Shown in pieces: positions 34,547 to 44,333 of a stretch of DNA of 64,000 nt. The notes beneath the pieces were generated by a model. The model was given only the letters and a program-made list of their open reading frames with translations, did not search any database and was not told where the DNA came from. The stretch's first letter is position 1. Every line of letters begins with the position of its first letter. The translations under genes were made by a program, and so were the position numbers. Origin of the DNA: Candidatus Gastranaerophilales bacterium (GTDB taxonomy: Bacteria > Cyanobacteriota > Vampirovibrionia > Gastranaerophilales > Gastranaerophilaceae); assembly GCA_944323595.1 (NCBI GenBank), contig CALUTF010000002.1, positions 1-64,000 of the forward strand. Reading direction: 5' to 3'.

Positions 34547-35491
34547 TTAATTTGCACCGCCGCGAAAAATGTTATAAACTTCATCTTTATATGGAATTGA
34601 CTTAATAGCACCAATTCCCTGTGACTGCAAACCCGCAACTATTGATGCAAGCTTTGCTGCCTCGAAAGGTGTAAAACCTTTAACAAGAGCATGCAGGAAT
34701 CCACCGTTAAAAACATCACCGGCACAGGTAGTATCAATTACATCACGTGTATAAAATTCATTAAATACAATATTTCCGTTATACCCCGTGAAATAACCTC
34801 CGTCCTGCCCTGATTTAATGACAACAATGCTAACACCCATATCCCAGATTGCTTTCATAATATTTTCAACAGAGCTGATTTCCAGAATATTAACAGTATC
34901 GTGTTTTGCACTCATAAATAGCACATCAACATTTCCGATAATTTCATTAAAATATTCTCTTGCATTTTCAGGTGTTGTTATAAGTGATGAAAAATTCGGG
35001 TCATACGCGGTCATAACGGAATTATCTTTAGCGATTTGAAACGCAGTACTGACTGCCTCTTTAGCAGATAAAGAAAGTGATTGCGTAATGCCGGATGCGT
35101 ATATTGCACGGGCAGATGTAATATAATCGCTTGAAATATCCTCAATTGATAACTTTGCCGGAGCAATTTTACGTCTGTAATAAGCGAATTCTTTTTCAGT
35201 AGCACTTTCATGTGCGGTAAAATAGAACCCGTTCGGATCTGTAGCTAATTTTACCTGTGAAATATCCAGCCCCTCAGCCTGCCAGCTATCAAGAAGATAT
35301 TCTTTAAATGCATCATTTCCGACACGTGTTATAAAACCTACCTTTGATCCGAGGCGCAAGGCTGCTACTGCTGCAGCAAGAGCATCTCCGCCATAATATT
35401 TATGCAGACATTCTGCAGCACTTAACCTTGTATTACTTGATAATTCAATCAGACATTCTCCGATAGTAATAATATCAAGTTTTTGTTCCAT
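34547..35491 (-). CDS. kdgK: PfkB-family sugar kinase, probably 2-keto-3-deoxygluconate kinase
   Basis: 314 aa. N-terminal TIGECLIEL and the GGDALAAAVAALRLG segment, and the C-terminal signature DTTCAGDVFNGGF with the catalytic Asp, mark a PfkB kinase. Being directly downstream of KDPG aldolase (five-base gap), it likely phosphorylates 2-keto-3-deoxygluconate. Fructokinase or ribokinase activity cannot be ruled out by sequence alone. The upstream dehydratases are not in the window. Confidence 0.85.
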   Translation of the reverse strand: MEQKLDIITIGECLIELSSNTRLSAAECLHKYYGGDALAAAVAALRLGSKVGFITRVGNDAFKEYLLDSWQAEGLDISQVKLATDPNGFYFTAHESATEKEFAYYRRKIAPAKLSIEDISSDYITSARAIYASGITQSLSLSAKEAVSTAFQIAKDNSVMTAYDPNFSSLITTPENAREYFNEIIGNVDVLFMSAKHDTVNILEISSVENIMKAIWDMGVSIVVIKSGQDGGYFTGYNGNIVFNEFYTRDVIDTTCAGDVFNGGFLHALVKGFTPFEAAKLASIVAGLQSQGIGAIKSIPYKDEVYNIFRGGAN

Positions 35492-35496
35492 TGTAT

Positions 35497-36105
35497 TTAC
35501 CCCCTGATATCAGCCAGAACACGTTTTGCGCGTTTGGTAATTTCATTATAATTAAAGCCTTCGTAAAAATCACGCCCTACACCGACAGCAAAGGCGCCTG
35601 CTTTTATATAATCATTAACTTCATTAAGCTTAACATTTCCAAGCGGAAGAACATTTAAAAAAGGCATAGGTCTTAACAAATCTTCAATATACTGAACTCC
35701 GCCCATAGCTGTTATCGGATAAATTTTAATAACAGGAATACGGGCTTTCCAGGCTGAGTATGCCTCGTTAGCAGTTGAAGTTCCGGCAATAAAAGGAATT
35801 TTACCATTTTTAGAAATTTTAACCAGATTCATCTGAAAAATAGGAGAAGAAATACTTTTTGCACCTGACTCTATTGCAACCTTTGCCTGCAATGCCGTAA
35901 TTATACCGCCGGCGCAAACACAGGCACGTTTAGAAACTTCTTCTATAGCCTTATAAATCTTTGAATTTTGAACATTTATTTCCACAACCTTAATTCCGCC
36001 GTCAATAAGGGCATTTGCTGTGTTAATCACTGTATCAGGGTCATTCCCTCTTATAATGGGTAATATTTTTTCTTCAGCTAATATATTAATTAAATTTTCC
36101 TGCAT
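35497..36105 (-). CDS. eda: 2-keto-3-deoxy-6-phosphogluconate aldolase
   Basis: 202 aa class I aldolase that splits KDPG to pyruvate and glyceraldehyde 3-phosphate. Glu in KVVEINVQ, the phosphate-binding AGTSTANEA segment and the Schiff-base lysine in VIKIYPITAMGG (about 125) are present. AGGAT-like ribosome site before the ATG. First gene of the apparent operon with kdgK and csaB. Confidence 0.9.
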   Translation of the reverse strand: MQENLINILAEEKILPIIRGNDPDTVINTANALIDGGIKVVEINVQNSKIYKAIEEVSKRACVCAGGIITALQAKVAIESGAKSISSPIFQMNLVKISKNGKIPFIAGTSTANEAYSAWKARIPVIKIYPITAMGGVQYIEDLLRPMPFLNVLPLGNVKLNEVNDYIKAGAFAVGVGRDFYEGFNYNEITKRAKRVLADIRG

Positions 36106-36163
36106 AATCTATCCTTTTTTCAAAATTTATTATATCATAAAATAGAAAACGGGATAGAGTGTT

Positions 36164-38110
36164 ATGAAAAGACTTAAATCTAAACTATTTTATATATATG
36201 CATTTCTTATACACATATTACTATCAATAGTTATTATATTTGTGTCATGGGAGTTTTTGGAATACAAAGCCTACAATTTTATGATAAAAAATGTCACGGC
36301 AAAACCGACTGCTTCCAAAGATATTGTCATAATTTCCATTGATAACCAGTCAGTATCGCGTTACAGATGGCCGTGGAAACGTGAATTATACTCATATATA
36401 TTTGAATATCTTAACACTTATTCAAAGCCTAAAGCAATCGGATATGATGCCATTTTAAGCGTCCTGGATTCAGAAAATCCGGAGTCTGATGCAAGATTTT
36501 TTGCGCAGTTAAAGAAAACTCCCAATCTTGTAGTTGGTTTTATCCCGATGCGCGAAAATATTTCTATGGAAGAAACGGATCCGCAATTTTTAAAAGATTT
36601 TAACAAAAAATTCGGAGTAACAATCCATGACATGCGCAAAAACAAAATTCAGGGGCGCTATAACTCAATAATTCCATTCCCTGAACCTTACTTTGATTCT
36701 GTTGAAAATGCCGGTTCCGTTAAATCAACAACAGCGCTTTACGGATATTTGCAATCAGCGGACAATATAGTGAGTGTAAACGGTAAGATGTATCCGGTGC
36801 TTGCACTCAGATTATATATGATTATAAACGGTGTAAAAGAGCTTACACTTACTGACAACGAGATTATTATACCTAAAACAGGCAAAAGAATTCCGGTGAT
36901 GAATTCCGGCATCGGTTCTCAAACCCTGATTACTTATAAAAAACTGATGAAAAATAGCGATTACTCGCATATAAAATATTCAGCATCAGACATTATAGAC
37001 TCACTACATCTGATGAAAGAGGGTAAAAAGCCGATTATCGACCCGCACGAATTTGACGGGAAAATAGTATTTATCGGTGCGAATGCGCAGGCTGCTGCGA
37101 TAGGTCCTGTCGATGCTCTTTTAACCCCTATGTCAGAAAAACATCCGGGGGTTGATATTCAAGCGACCATTCTTGATAATATAATGAATTCTGACTTTAC
37201 AAAACAGTCAACAATTCTGTTTGATATCTTCTTTCTTGCACTTCTGACAGCAGGAACGATGTACTTAATCCTAAAACTAACATTTTTTAAATCTTTAATA
37301 TCAGTGATTATTCTTGGCTGTATTTACACCATATTCTCTGTCATTTGCTTCAAATATAATCTTGCTGTCAATGTAATAACCCCTCTGTTATTACAATTAA
37401 GCACACTTATATTCGGATACTCTTACAGATTTATTCTCGAGGGGAGAAACAAAGAAAAAATTAAGCAGGCAATGGGAAAATATATTTCTCAGGACGTTAT
37501 GAAAAACGTTGTGCAAAATATAGACGACATAAGATTAGGCGGGAAAAAAGCAGTTGTAACAGTCTTGTTTGCGGACATACGGGGCTTTACCAGCATGAGT
37601 GAAAGAATGACTGCAGAAGACGTTTCTAAAATCCTTAATGAATACTTTACAGAAATTGAACCGATAATTTCTAAATACAACGGAGTAATAAATAAATTTA
37701 TCGGGGATGCTGTTATGGCTGTATTCGGCGACCCGATAGAGGACTTAAACCACCCTGTTAACGCAGTAAGATGCGCAAACGAAATGCTGAAAAAAGTCGA
37801 TCAATTACAGGATAAATGGTTATTTGAGGGCAAACCCAAAATAGAAATCGGCATCGGCATAAACACCGGAGAAGCGTTTGTAGGTAATATTGGTTCAGAA
37901 AAGCGGCTTGAATACACCGTTATTGGTGATACTGTTAACCTTGCAAGCAGAATTGAAAGCTACAACAAAGTTTATAAAACAAATCTTCTGATAAGCAGTT
38001 CTACGTATTCTTACGTTAGCGGCATCGCTGATGTAATTAAGATAAGCGAAGTTACTATCAGAGGTAAATCTAAAAAAATGGACATCTATGAAGTTTTGAG
38101 GCTCTCGTAA
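36164..38110 (+). CDS. CHASE2-domain class III adenylate cyclase
   Basis: 648 aa. One N-terminal membrane helix, an external CHASE2 domain (about 40-330, DIVIISIDNQSVSRYRWPW), three membrane helices (about 345-420), then a catalytic domain (about 460-640). Metal Asp in VLFADIRGFTSMSERM, substrate residues NKFIGDAVMAVFGDP (Lys) and YTVIGDTVNLASRIE (Asp) indicate ATP, so cAMP. Very common in Cyanobacteria. recG starts at the base after its stop. Confidence 0.94.
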   Translation: MKRLKSKLFYIYAFLIHILLSIVIIFVSWEFLEYKAYNFMIKNVTAKPTASKDIVIISIDNQSVSRYRWPWKRELYSYIFEYLNTYSKPKAIGYDAILSVLDSENPESDARFFAQLKKTPNLVVGFIPMRENISMEETDPQFLKDFNKKFGVTIHDMRKNKIQGRYNSIIPFPEPYFDSVENAGSVKSTTALYGYLQSADNIVSVNGKMYPVLALRLYMIINGVKELTLTDNEIIIPKTGKRIPVMNSGIGSQTLITYKKLMKNSDYSHIKYSASDIIDSLHLMKEGKKPIIDPHEFDGKIVFIGANAQAAAIGPVDALLTPMSEKHPGVDIQATILDNIMNSDFTKQSTILFDIFFLALLTAGTMYLILKLTFFKSLISVIILGCIYTIFSVICFKYNLAVNVITPLLLQLSTLIFGYSYRFILEGRNKEKIKQAMGKYISQDVMKNVVQNIDDIRLGGKKAVVTVLFADIRGFTSMSERMTAEDVSKILNEYFTEIEPIISKYNGVINKFIGDAVMAVFGDPIEDLNHPVNAVRCANEMLKKVDQLQDKWLFEGKPKIEIGIGINTGEAFVGNIGSEKRLEYTVIGDTVNLASRIESYNKVYKTNLLISSSTYSYVSGIADVIKISEVTIRGKSKKMDIYEVLRLS

Positions 38111-40507
38111 TTGGAAAATCTCGATCAAATAAGAACTGCCATAGAACTTGAAATTAAACATAAATATATAGATATAAGAGGCAGAAAACAAACATTTTCA
38201 TCTTTCATTAAAAATGAAGCAATGAAAATGTATAAAAAAAATAATAAATCTCCCAAATGGGAAGTCATTGCGGAAATATTTGAGCACTACCCGTGTGACA
38301 GTGTTCAGGGACGCCGTCATGCAATTGAACGCCTGATTAAAGTCATCAAATCAGAAATTAAACAAAAAAATTCGGCAACAGCTACCGATGATACGGCAAA
38401 AACAACCAAACCTTTTTCAACAAATCCGTCGGAAGTTGATGTAATGTATGTCAAAGGAGTTGGGCCTAAACTTGCGTATAAACTTAATAAAATGGGCATT
38501 TATACTGCGCAGGATTTAATTATGTATTTTCCCAAAAGACATATAGATTATTCAGCGCGTACACTTATACGCGATCTTAAAGAGGGGGAAAATACAACAG
38601 TTTTCGGGTATATTAAATCAGTTTCGGCATTTAATTCTAAAAATAATCTGTCTGTTGTGAAAGTTGTCATATCTGATGAAAGCGGCAATCTTGAATTAGG
38701 CTTCTTTCAGGCTAAATCAAACAGATTTATGCTTGAAAGAATTAAAGCACAATTTCCTGTTCACGCCGGAATAATGGTTTCAGGAAAAGTTAAATTAAAC
38801 AATTACAATAAAAAACTTACTATTGATAAACCGTCATATTCGATTATGACAGGTGAATTCCTGGAAAATTCAAATTCCAATCTGAATATAGGCAGAATTG
38901 TTCCGATATATACAGTCACAGAGGATTTGAGCATAAAAACACTCAGGCGTGCAATATTCAACGCTATAGAACTTTATAATGACAAAATTCCTGATATTCT
39001 GCCTGATGACTTAATTCAAAAACACGGGCTTTTAAATAAAAATATGGCAATTCGACAGATACATTTTCCGGAATCACAAGAACTGCTTGAGCGTGCAAGA
39101 TTTAGTCTTATTTTTGAAGAACTGTTTATTGTACAGCTCAAACTGGTTAGGTTGCGCGAAAATGCAAGACACAGCGCATCTTCACTTGCTCTTGAGGTAC
39201 AGCAAAACGGACTTGTAAGACAATTTATTGACAATTTGCCTTTTGAATTAACCGGCGGACAGAAAAAAGCAGTAAACGAAATTCTTGCTGATATGACCTC
39301 GGAAGAACCTATGCAAAGGCTCTTACAGGGGGACGTTGGCAGCGGGAAAACAGTTGTCGCAACAATTATGCTTCTTGCCGCGGTCGAAAACGGGTATCAG
39401 GGAGCTATTATGGCACCTACAGAAATTCTTGCACAGCAGCACTATAATAACCTCACCCAGTGGCTAACCCCAATGGGTTTAAGTGTAGGGCTATTTCTTG
39501 GTTCTCAAGGGAAGAAAGTCAGAAGTGAAATGCTTACAAATCTGAAAAACGGTCAAATGCACATTGCAGTCGGCACACATGCATTAATTCAAGATACTGT
39601 GGATTTTGCAAATCTCGGGGCAGTAGTGGTTGATGAGCAGCACAGATTCGGAGTTAAACAGAGAAATATTCTCCGCAAAAAATCCCACAATCCCCAAATG
39701 TTAACAATGACCGCAACACCTATTCCGAGAACTCTTGCTCTCACAGTTCACGGGGATTTGGATTTAACTATTATAGATGAATTGCCAAAGGGTCGACTTC
39801 CTATTAAAACAAGCTTGACAACCTCGCATAGAGGGGTATATGACCTTATAAAACATGAGGTCGAAGCAGGAAGACAGGCTTACGTTGTCTACCCGCTTAT
39901 CGAAGAAAGTGAAACTCTTTCGGCAAAAGCTGCAACAATTGAAGCCGAAAAATTACAAAATGAAGTGTTTCCGCAATTTAAAATAGGACTTCTCCACGGA
40001 AAACTTAAAAATGATGAAAAAGAACAGGTTATGGCAGATTTCAAAAATAAAAAATATGATATTCTCGTATCCACAACGGTCGTAGAAGTCGGGGTTGATG
40101 TACCAAATGCCACAGTTATGGTCATAGAAAATGCAGAAAGATTCGGACTGTCACAGCTGCATCAGCTTCGCGGGCGCGTAGGACGGAATGACCTGCAATC
40201 ATACTGTGTTCTTGTAACCGCATCAAAATCACAGGAAACACGTGAACGCCTCAATATAATGACTCAAACAAATGACGGCTTCGTAATAGCTGAAAAAGAT
40301 TTACAACTGCGCGGTCCCGGAGAATTTCTCGGAACACGCCAGAGCGGTCTCCCCGATTTAATAATATCAGATATTGTGCGTGATGCCAAAATACTTGAAC
40401 TCGCCAGAAATGAAGCCATTGACTTTGTTAAAATGCGCGATATGAATGCTTATCCGGCATTAAATAATGCCACTTCCCTCCAATTATTCACAGGTTTAGA
40501 CGTATAA
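38111..40507 (+). CDS. recG: ATP-dependent DNA helicase RecG
   Basis: 798 aa from a TTG directly after the cyclase stop (TAATTG). Wedge/OB domain from about 120 (VKGVGPKLAYKLNKMGI), Walker A GDVGSGKT, DEQHRFG box II and TATPIPRTLALT follow, then QLHQLRGRVGR and GPGEFLGTRQSG. It remodels stalled forks. E. coli RecG is 693 aa; the extra 110 N-terminal residues (basic, helical) are like those of cyanobacterial and plastid RecG. Confidence 0.95.
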   Translation: MENLDQIRTAIELEIKHKYIDIRGRKQTFSSFIKNEAMKMYKKNNKSPKWEVIAEIFEHYPCDSVQGRRHAIERLIKVIKSEIKQKNSATATDDTAKTTKPFSTNPSEVDVMYVKGVGPKLAYKLNKMGIYTAQDLIMYFPKRHIDYSARTLIRDLKEGENTTVFGYIKSVSAFNSKNNLSVVKVVISDESGNLELGFFQAKSNRFMLERIKAQFPVHAGIMVSGKVKLNNYNKKLTIDKPSYSIMTGEFLENSNSNLNIGRIVPIYTVTEDLSIKTLRRAIFNAIELYNDKIPDILPDDLIQKHGLLNKNMAIRQIHFPESQELLERARFSLIFEELFIVQLKLVRLRENARHSASSLALEVQQNGLVRQFIDNLPFELTGGQKKAVNEILADMTSEEPMQRLLQGDVGSGKTVVATIMLLAAVENGYQGAIMAPTEILAQQHYNNLTQWLTPMGLSVGLFLGSQGKKVRSEMLTNLKNGQMHIAVGTHALIQDTVDFANLGAVVVDEQHRFGVKQRNILRKKSHNPQMLTMTATPIPRTLALTVHGDLDLTIIDELPKGRLPIKTSLTTSHRGVYDLIKHEVEAGRQAYVVYPLIEESETLSAKAATIEAEKLQNEVFPQFKIGLLHGKLKNDEKEQVMADFKNKKYDILVSTTVVEVGVDVPNATVMVIENAERFGLSQLHQLRGRVGRNDLQSYCVLVTASKSQETRERLNIMTQTNDGFVIAEKDLQLRGPGEFLGTRQSGLPDLIISDIVRDAKILELARNEAIDFVKMRDMNAYPALNNATSLQLFTGLDV

Positions 40508-40520
40508 ACGTAATGTTTTG

Positions 40521-40565
40521 TAACATTTTTTCAATAAATATACCATATTTTTATAAAAAATGTTA
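40521..40565. repeat. Perfect 11-bp inverted repeat upstream of 40726
   Basis: TAACATTTTTT (40521-40531) and AAAAAATGTTA (40555-40565). The right arm runs into an extended -10 (TGTTATAAT), so it could be an operator or a weak terminator of recG. Confidence 0.45.
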
Positions 40566-40637
40566 TAATAGTAATATAGGGAAAACCCAGATTACACGCG
40601 AACAATAATCTACTTACGAATGTGCTAATGTAAAGAA

Positions 40638-40692
40638 TTGTAACGAAATTACATTATATACGCAATTATTTAAAACGTATATACTTTATATA
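40638..40692 (+). promoter_or_regulatory. Regulon promoter B (palindrome, GCAATT, ACTTTATATA)
   Basis: TTGTAACGA at 40638-40646, GCAATT at 40662-40667, 15 bases, ACTTTATATA at 40683-40692. Palindrome to GCAATT is 24 bases. Confidence 0.75.
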
Positions 40693-40725
40693 TATAAAGC
40701 ACGAGTAAACTAAGGAGATGAGTTT

Positions 40726-42075
40726 ATGGCATTCATTCAAGCAGTTAGACCCGGAGGATGGGGTAAATTTAGCACCCCGGCGGTAATTAACAAAACCAAT
40801 ATTATTGGCAGCTTCAATAACAGCTATGGCGGCGGTTTTGGAGTCGGTATGCCGATGTATGGAGGCGGAATGATGATGGGCGGCTGCACAATGGATTACG
40901 GATGCTGTGGTGGCGGCGGCGGAATGAAACCGTTCTGGGGTGGATTTTTAGGCGGCTTCCTTGGCGGCATACTTAACTTCTTTGGCGGAGGCGGCGGCAG
41001 TCGAGTAAGCGACTCCTCATCTGTCTACGCCTACCAGCAAGGTCCTGGAGGAGGTGGCAATGACGTTGACGGACTCCAGAAACTTCTTGGCAAGGACTAT
41101 AATGTATCATTCTTGAATGGAGAATATGCTGTCAAAGATAAAGATGGTAATATTCTGACAGGTAAAACACCTCAAGATATTATTGATCAGATTAATGGCG
41201 GCGGTACAACTACAGGTGCGGCAACACGTGTTGGAGGTTCCGGAACTGGCACTACACCTACAGGCAAAGACCAACTTGCAGAGGAATGCGCAAAATTTAA
41301 TGAAAAATATACAGGTCAAGGTGCAAATCTTGAAGTAATTACAGACCCGAATGATCCTAACAAAAATGAGTATAAATTGACATATACAACTACAGATAAG
41401 GATGGCAAACCAAAACAAGAAACAGCAACAGTAAAAACAGTCATAGAAGCTGAAAATCTATTAAGCTCAAAGGGCATTAAACCGAGTGGCGGAACAGGAG
41501 CCGCAGGCGGAACCGGTAACCAAGGTGGTACAGGAGCTGCTGGAGGCACAGGCGGAGCTGGCGGAGCCGGTAACAAAGGCGGCGGAACAGGCACAGTATC
41601 ACCGGAAGCAGACTTTGAAAAATTGCTGAATAAGTCTAAGTTCCCAGATTGGTCTTACGACCCGCAAAAAGGTCTGACTATCAATGGTAAAACTTACAAA
41701 ACACCTGAAGATGCATACAAAGATCTAAAAGGATTTAATACAGTCGGCAGCAACGGGTTTGATCTGAACGCACTGAATAATCAGGCAGTTGATGTAATTG
41801 ACCACGACGATAAAGTCGGTGACATAATAGGAAAAACTGCAACTGTATCAGGAAGCACAATGACAATTAACGGTCACACCTACGAAGTTGTATCAGGCGG
41901 CGGTGATGCAAATCACATCTACTTAAAAGATACAAATCCAACTAAAACTGGCGCAGGTAATCAAGTATACATCCTTGAAAAAGGAGCTGACGGCAAATAC
42001 AGATTAAGCCAATATGAAGATACAACAAATACAGAAGGCTATGGTATAGCAGCACACCCTGGATTTAACGCATAA
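40726..42075 (+). CDS. Glycine-rich protein of the shared-promoter set
   Basis: 449 aa, unknown family. The N-terminus is MAFIQAVRPGGWGKFSTPAV. Residues 35-70 are Gly/Met rich (GGGFGVGMPMYGGGMMMGG) with three cysteines, and residues 71-86 form a glycine-spaced hydrophobic segment (WGGFLGGFLGGILNFF) able to insert into a membrane. Two similar domains (about 108-145 and 300-330; YNVSFLNGEYAVKDKDGN and WSYDPQKGLTINGKTY) look like repeated beta units. A Gly/Thr/Ala linker (about 248-288) joins them. No signal peptide. AAGGAGATG precedes the ATG; promoter B upstream; terminator downstream. Confidence 0.75.
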   Translation: MAFIQAVRPGGWGKFSTPAVINKTNIIGSFNNSYGGGFGVGMPMYGGGMMMGGCTMDYGCCGGGGGMKPFWGGFLGGFLGGILNFFGGGGGSRVSDSSSVYAYQQGPGGGGNDVDGLQKLLGKDYNVSFLNGEYAVKDKDGNILTGKTPQDIIDQINGGGTTTGAATRVGGSGTGTTPTGKDQLAEECAKFNEKYTGQGANLEVITDPNDPNKNEYKLTYTTTDKDGKPKQETATVKTVIEAENLLSSKGIKPSGGTGAAGGTGNQGGTGAAGGTGGAGGAGNKGGGTGTVSPEADFEKLLNKSKFPDWSYDPQKGLTINGKTYKTPEDAYKDLKGFNTVGSNGFDLNALNNQAVDVIDHDDKVGDIIGKTATVSGSTMTINGHTYEVVSGGGDANHIYLKDTNPTKTGAGNQVYILEKGADGKYRLSQYEDTTNTEGYGIAAHPGFNA

Positions 42076-42093
42076 ATTTAAAAATAAACATAC

Positions 42094-42125
42094 AAAGGCG
42101 GGACTTGAAAAGGTTCCGCCTTTTT
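42094..42125 (+). terminator. Terminator after 40726
   Basis: AAAGGCGGGAC pairs with GTTCCGCCTTTTT (one mismatch) around eight bases. Confidence 0.8.
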
Positions 42126-42150
42126 GGTCTTATAGAACAAAATAAAACCT

Positions 42151-42217
42151 GTCATTCTGAGGGCTTTAGCCCGAAGAATCTCTTTTATTTAGATACTTCG
42201 CTAACGCTCAGGATGAC
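42151..42217. repeat. Imperfect palindromic intergenic element
   Basis: GTCATTCTGAG and CTCAGGATGAC form the ends (one mismatch); CGAAGAATCT and AGATACTTCG form an inner stem (one mismatch); GGGCTTTAGCCC is an inner hairpin. Short palindromic elements with this GTCATTCTGAG end occur in intergenic regions of many bacteria; only one copy is seen here. Confidence 0.6.
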
Positions 42218-42335
42218 GCAATTTTGAAAATTTTGGGCGTGATTTGCTATGTAAAGCCCCGCATCTTTTATATTTACAAAATCCTGAAAAAATCGTATAA
42301 TTGATTACACACATAAAGAAAGGAGTGTTTATTAT

Positions 42336-42773
42336 ATGGAAGACTTAAGAGTAGCAATTGGCTCAGACCATGGAGGCTTTTTCTACAAACAAAAAATTAT
42401 TGAATATTTAAAATCACGCAATATACCTTATATTGATGTTGGAACACACACACGTGAAGCATGCGACTATCCTGTAATTGCCCGTGACGTTGCAGAAATG
42501 GTAATATCCGGACGTGCAAATCGCGGAATTTTAATCTGCGGTACAGGTATTGGGATGTCAATTGCAGCAAACAAAGTTCATGGCATAAGAGCTGCATTAT
42601 GCGGGGATACTTATTCTGCAAGAGTATCCAGAGCACACAACAATGCCAATATTCTGTGCTTAGGTGAACGCGTCATAGGCGAACATCTTGCACTTGACAT
42701 TGTTGATATATGGCTTAAGTCTGCCTTTGAGGGTGGGACAAGACACGCACGCAGAGTCGGTATGATTGAGTAA
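42336..42773 (+). CDS. rpiB: Ribose 5-phosphate isomerase B
   Basis: 145 aa. GSDHGGF at the N-terminus, the catalytic-Cys motif ICGTGIGMSIAANK (about 68-81) and SRAHNNANILCLGERV are typical. It interconverts ribulose- and ribose-5-phosphate. AAAGGAG precedes the ATG. rsfS follows after about nine bases and is probably cotranscribed. Confidence 0.97.
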   Translation: MEDLRVAIGSDHGGFFYKQKIIEYLKSRNIPYIDVGTHTREACDYPVIARDVAEMVISGRANRGILICGTGIGMSIAANKVHGIRAALCGDTYSARVSRAHNNANILCLGERVIGEHLALDIVDIWLKSAFEGGTRHARRVGMIE

Positions 42774-42782
42774 GGAGGAGTG

Positions 42783-43175
42783 GTGGAAGATTTAACTTCA
42801 CAAAAACTTGCCTGCATAATTGCAAGAGTACTTGATGATAAACTTGCAAAAGATATAACTATACTGAATATAAGTAATGTTTCATCTCTGGCAGATTTTT
42901 TTGTAATAGCAACTGCGGATTCTACACCGCATGTAAAAGCACTTATGGAAGAAGTTAAAGATAGAATAAAAACTCTCTTCTCAAGACTCCCTGCCCGAAT
43001 GGAAAATGATGCTAAAAATCGCTGGAATCTTCTGGATTACGGAGATGTTGTAGTTCATATTCTCCATAAAGATGAACGGGAAACCTACGCCATTGAAAAA
43101 TTTTGGAGCAATGCTTTCAGCATTTCGGAATCCGAGTGGAAAGAGGCTTCAAAAGAGTATTCACAGTATAAATAA
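42783..43175 (+). CDS. rsfS: Ribosomal silencing factor RsfS
   Basis: 130 aa from GTG. DITILNISNVSSLADFFVIATADS and the C-terminal WNLLDYGDVVVHILHKDERETYAIEKFW are the RsfS (YbeB/Iojap) pattern; it binds L14 and blocks subunit joining in slow growth. GTG 42783 sits four bases after AAGGAGG; GTG 42780 would be too close. A hairpin terminator follows. Confidence 0.95.
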   Translation: MEDLTSQKLACIIARVLDDKLAKDITILNISNVSSLADFFVIATADSTPHVKALMEEVKDRIKTLFSRLPARMENDAKNRWNLLDYGDVVVHILHKDERETYAIEKFWSNAFSISESEWKEASKEYSQYK

Positions 43176-43182
43176 CATTTTT

Positions 43183-43208
43183 ACAAGCCCTGAATTAGCA
43201 GGGCTTGT
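43183..43208 (+). terminator. Hairpin after rsfS
   Basis: ACAAGCCCTG and CAGGGCTTGT pair around six bases; the T-run is weak. Confidence 0.65.
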
Positions 43209-43224
43209 TACATTTCTAAACGAT

Positions 43225-43253
43225 TTTACAAACGGGGAAAAATAGGCTAGAAT
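43225..43253 (+). promoter_or_regulatory. Sigma-70 promoter for a leaderless TPR gene
   Basis: TTTACA (43225-43230), 17 bases, TAGAAT (43248-43253), then six bases to the ATG at 43260. Confidence 0.65.
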
Positions 43254-43259
43254 ATAAGC

Positions 43260-44333
43260 ATGGAAAATATTAATAAAGATTTAGGACAAAAAATTAACGA
43301 TGCCATCATGGCTATGGCAAAAGATCCGCAAAATGCGGAACATTATCATACACTTTCAGAGCTTTATCTTGAGCAGCAGGACTATGACAAGGTAATGTCT
43401 GTTCTGGAAAGTTTATTGACTATTCACCCGAAAGATGTTCAGGCTCTTGTCGGTATGGGTACAATGTGGTTTTATGAAAAGGATTTTAGAAAATCCCTTT
43501 CATATTACAATAAAGCTCTTGAAGTTAACCCGAAAAACTACCTTATTTATTACAACATAGGTAATGTGTTTGCGGAATGGAAAAACTTTGACAAAGCTTT
43601 GTTCTATTACAACCGTGCAATTGATTTAAATGCTACAAATCCGGAAATTTATAATGCAATTGCCCTGTTGTATTATGATTTTAACAACTATATTGAGTCA
43701 AAAGCATACTATGAAAAAGCTCTTTCTCTGGACCCTGAAAACATAACGGCTCTAGTTGATATGGGTAATGTCTGCTTTAAACTTTTTGACTATGAAACTG
43801 CACTGGAACTTTACAAAAAAGTTTTTGTGTTGAATCCTGATAACAAAATCGTTGCTATTTGCATAGGAAACACTCTGACTCTTATGAGAGACAGAGAACA
43901 TGCATATAACTACTTTGAAAAAGCTCTTACTATGGAGGGCGACAATTATAAAGCCTATATTTGCTATGCTATGGCACTATCTGAGTTTCAGGAATACGAT
44001 ATAGCAGTTGAAATGTACAAAAGAGCTATTAATGCAAATCCTAAAGAGATTAATGCTATTATTTTGCTGGCTAACCTTTATACAAACTTTAACCAGCTGG
44101 ATCAGGCGATGGAATTGTATAAGGAAGCCCTAAAGATTAAACCGACGTCTGCTGAAACGTATATGCTTCTCGGTAATGCTCACTATCTTAAAGGCGAAAT
44201 TGAACAGGCAATTGCATCTTACCGTGCTTCTATGAAAATTGAACCTGAAAACGATGAATTTAAACTCATTTACCTGCAAATCGTTGATGAATACATAGAC
44301 AAAAAACGTGCAGGAGAACTGGAGGTACACTAA
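43260..44333 (+). CDS. TPR-repeat protein
   Basis: 357 aa built from about nine TPR repeats of 34 residues, e.g. KDFRKSLSYYNKALEVNPKN and KNFDKALFYYNRAIDLNATN. No signal peptide, so a cytoplasmic or peripheral scaffold. Promoter boxes end six bases before the ATG and no ribosome site is seen. The stop overlaps the next gene's start (TAATG), so the TPR and Tic20-like proteins are made together and may interact. Confidence 0.9.
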   Translation: MENINKDLGQKINDAIMAMAKDPQNAEHYHTLSELYLEQQDYDKVMSVLESLLTIHPKDVQALVGMGTMWFYEKDFRKSLSYYNKALEVNPKNYLIYYNIGNVFAEWKNFDKALFYYNRAIDLNATNPEIYNAIALLYYDFNNYIESKAYYEKALSLDPENITALVDMGNVCFKLFDYETALELYKKVFVLNPDNKIVAICIGNTLTLMRDREHAYNYFEKALTMEGDNYKAYICYAMALSEFQEYDIAVEMYKRAINANPKEINAIILLANLYTNFNQLDQAMELYKEALKIKPTSAETYMLLGNAHYLKGEIEQAIASYRASMKIEPENDEFKLIYLQIVDEYIDKKRAGELEVH

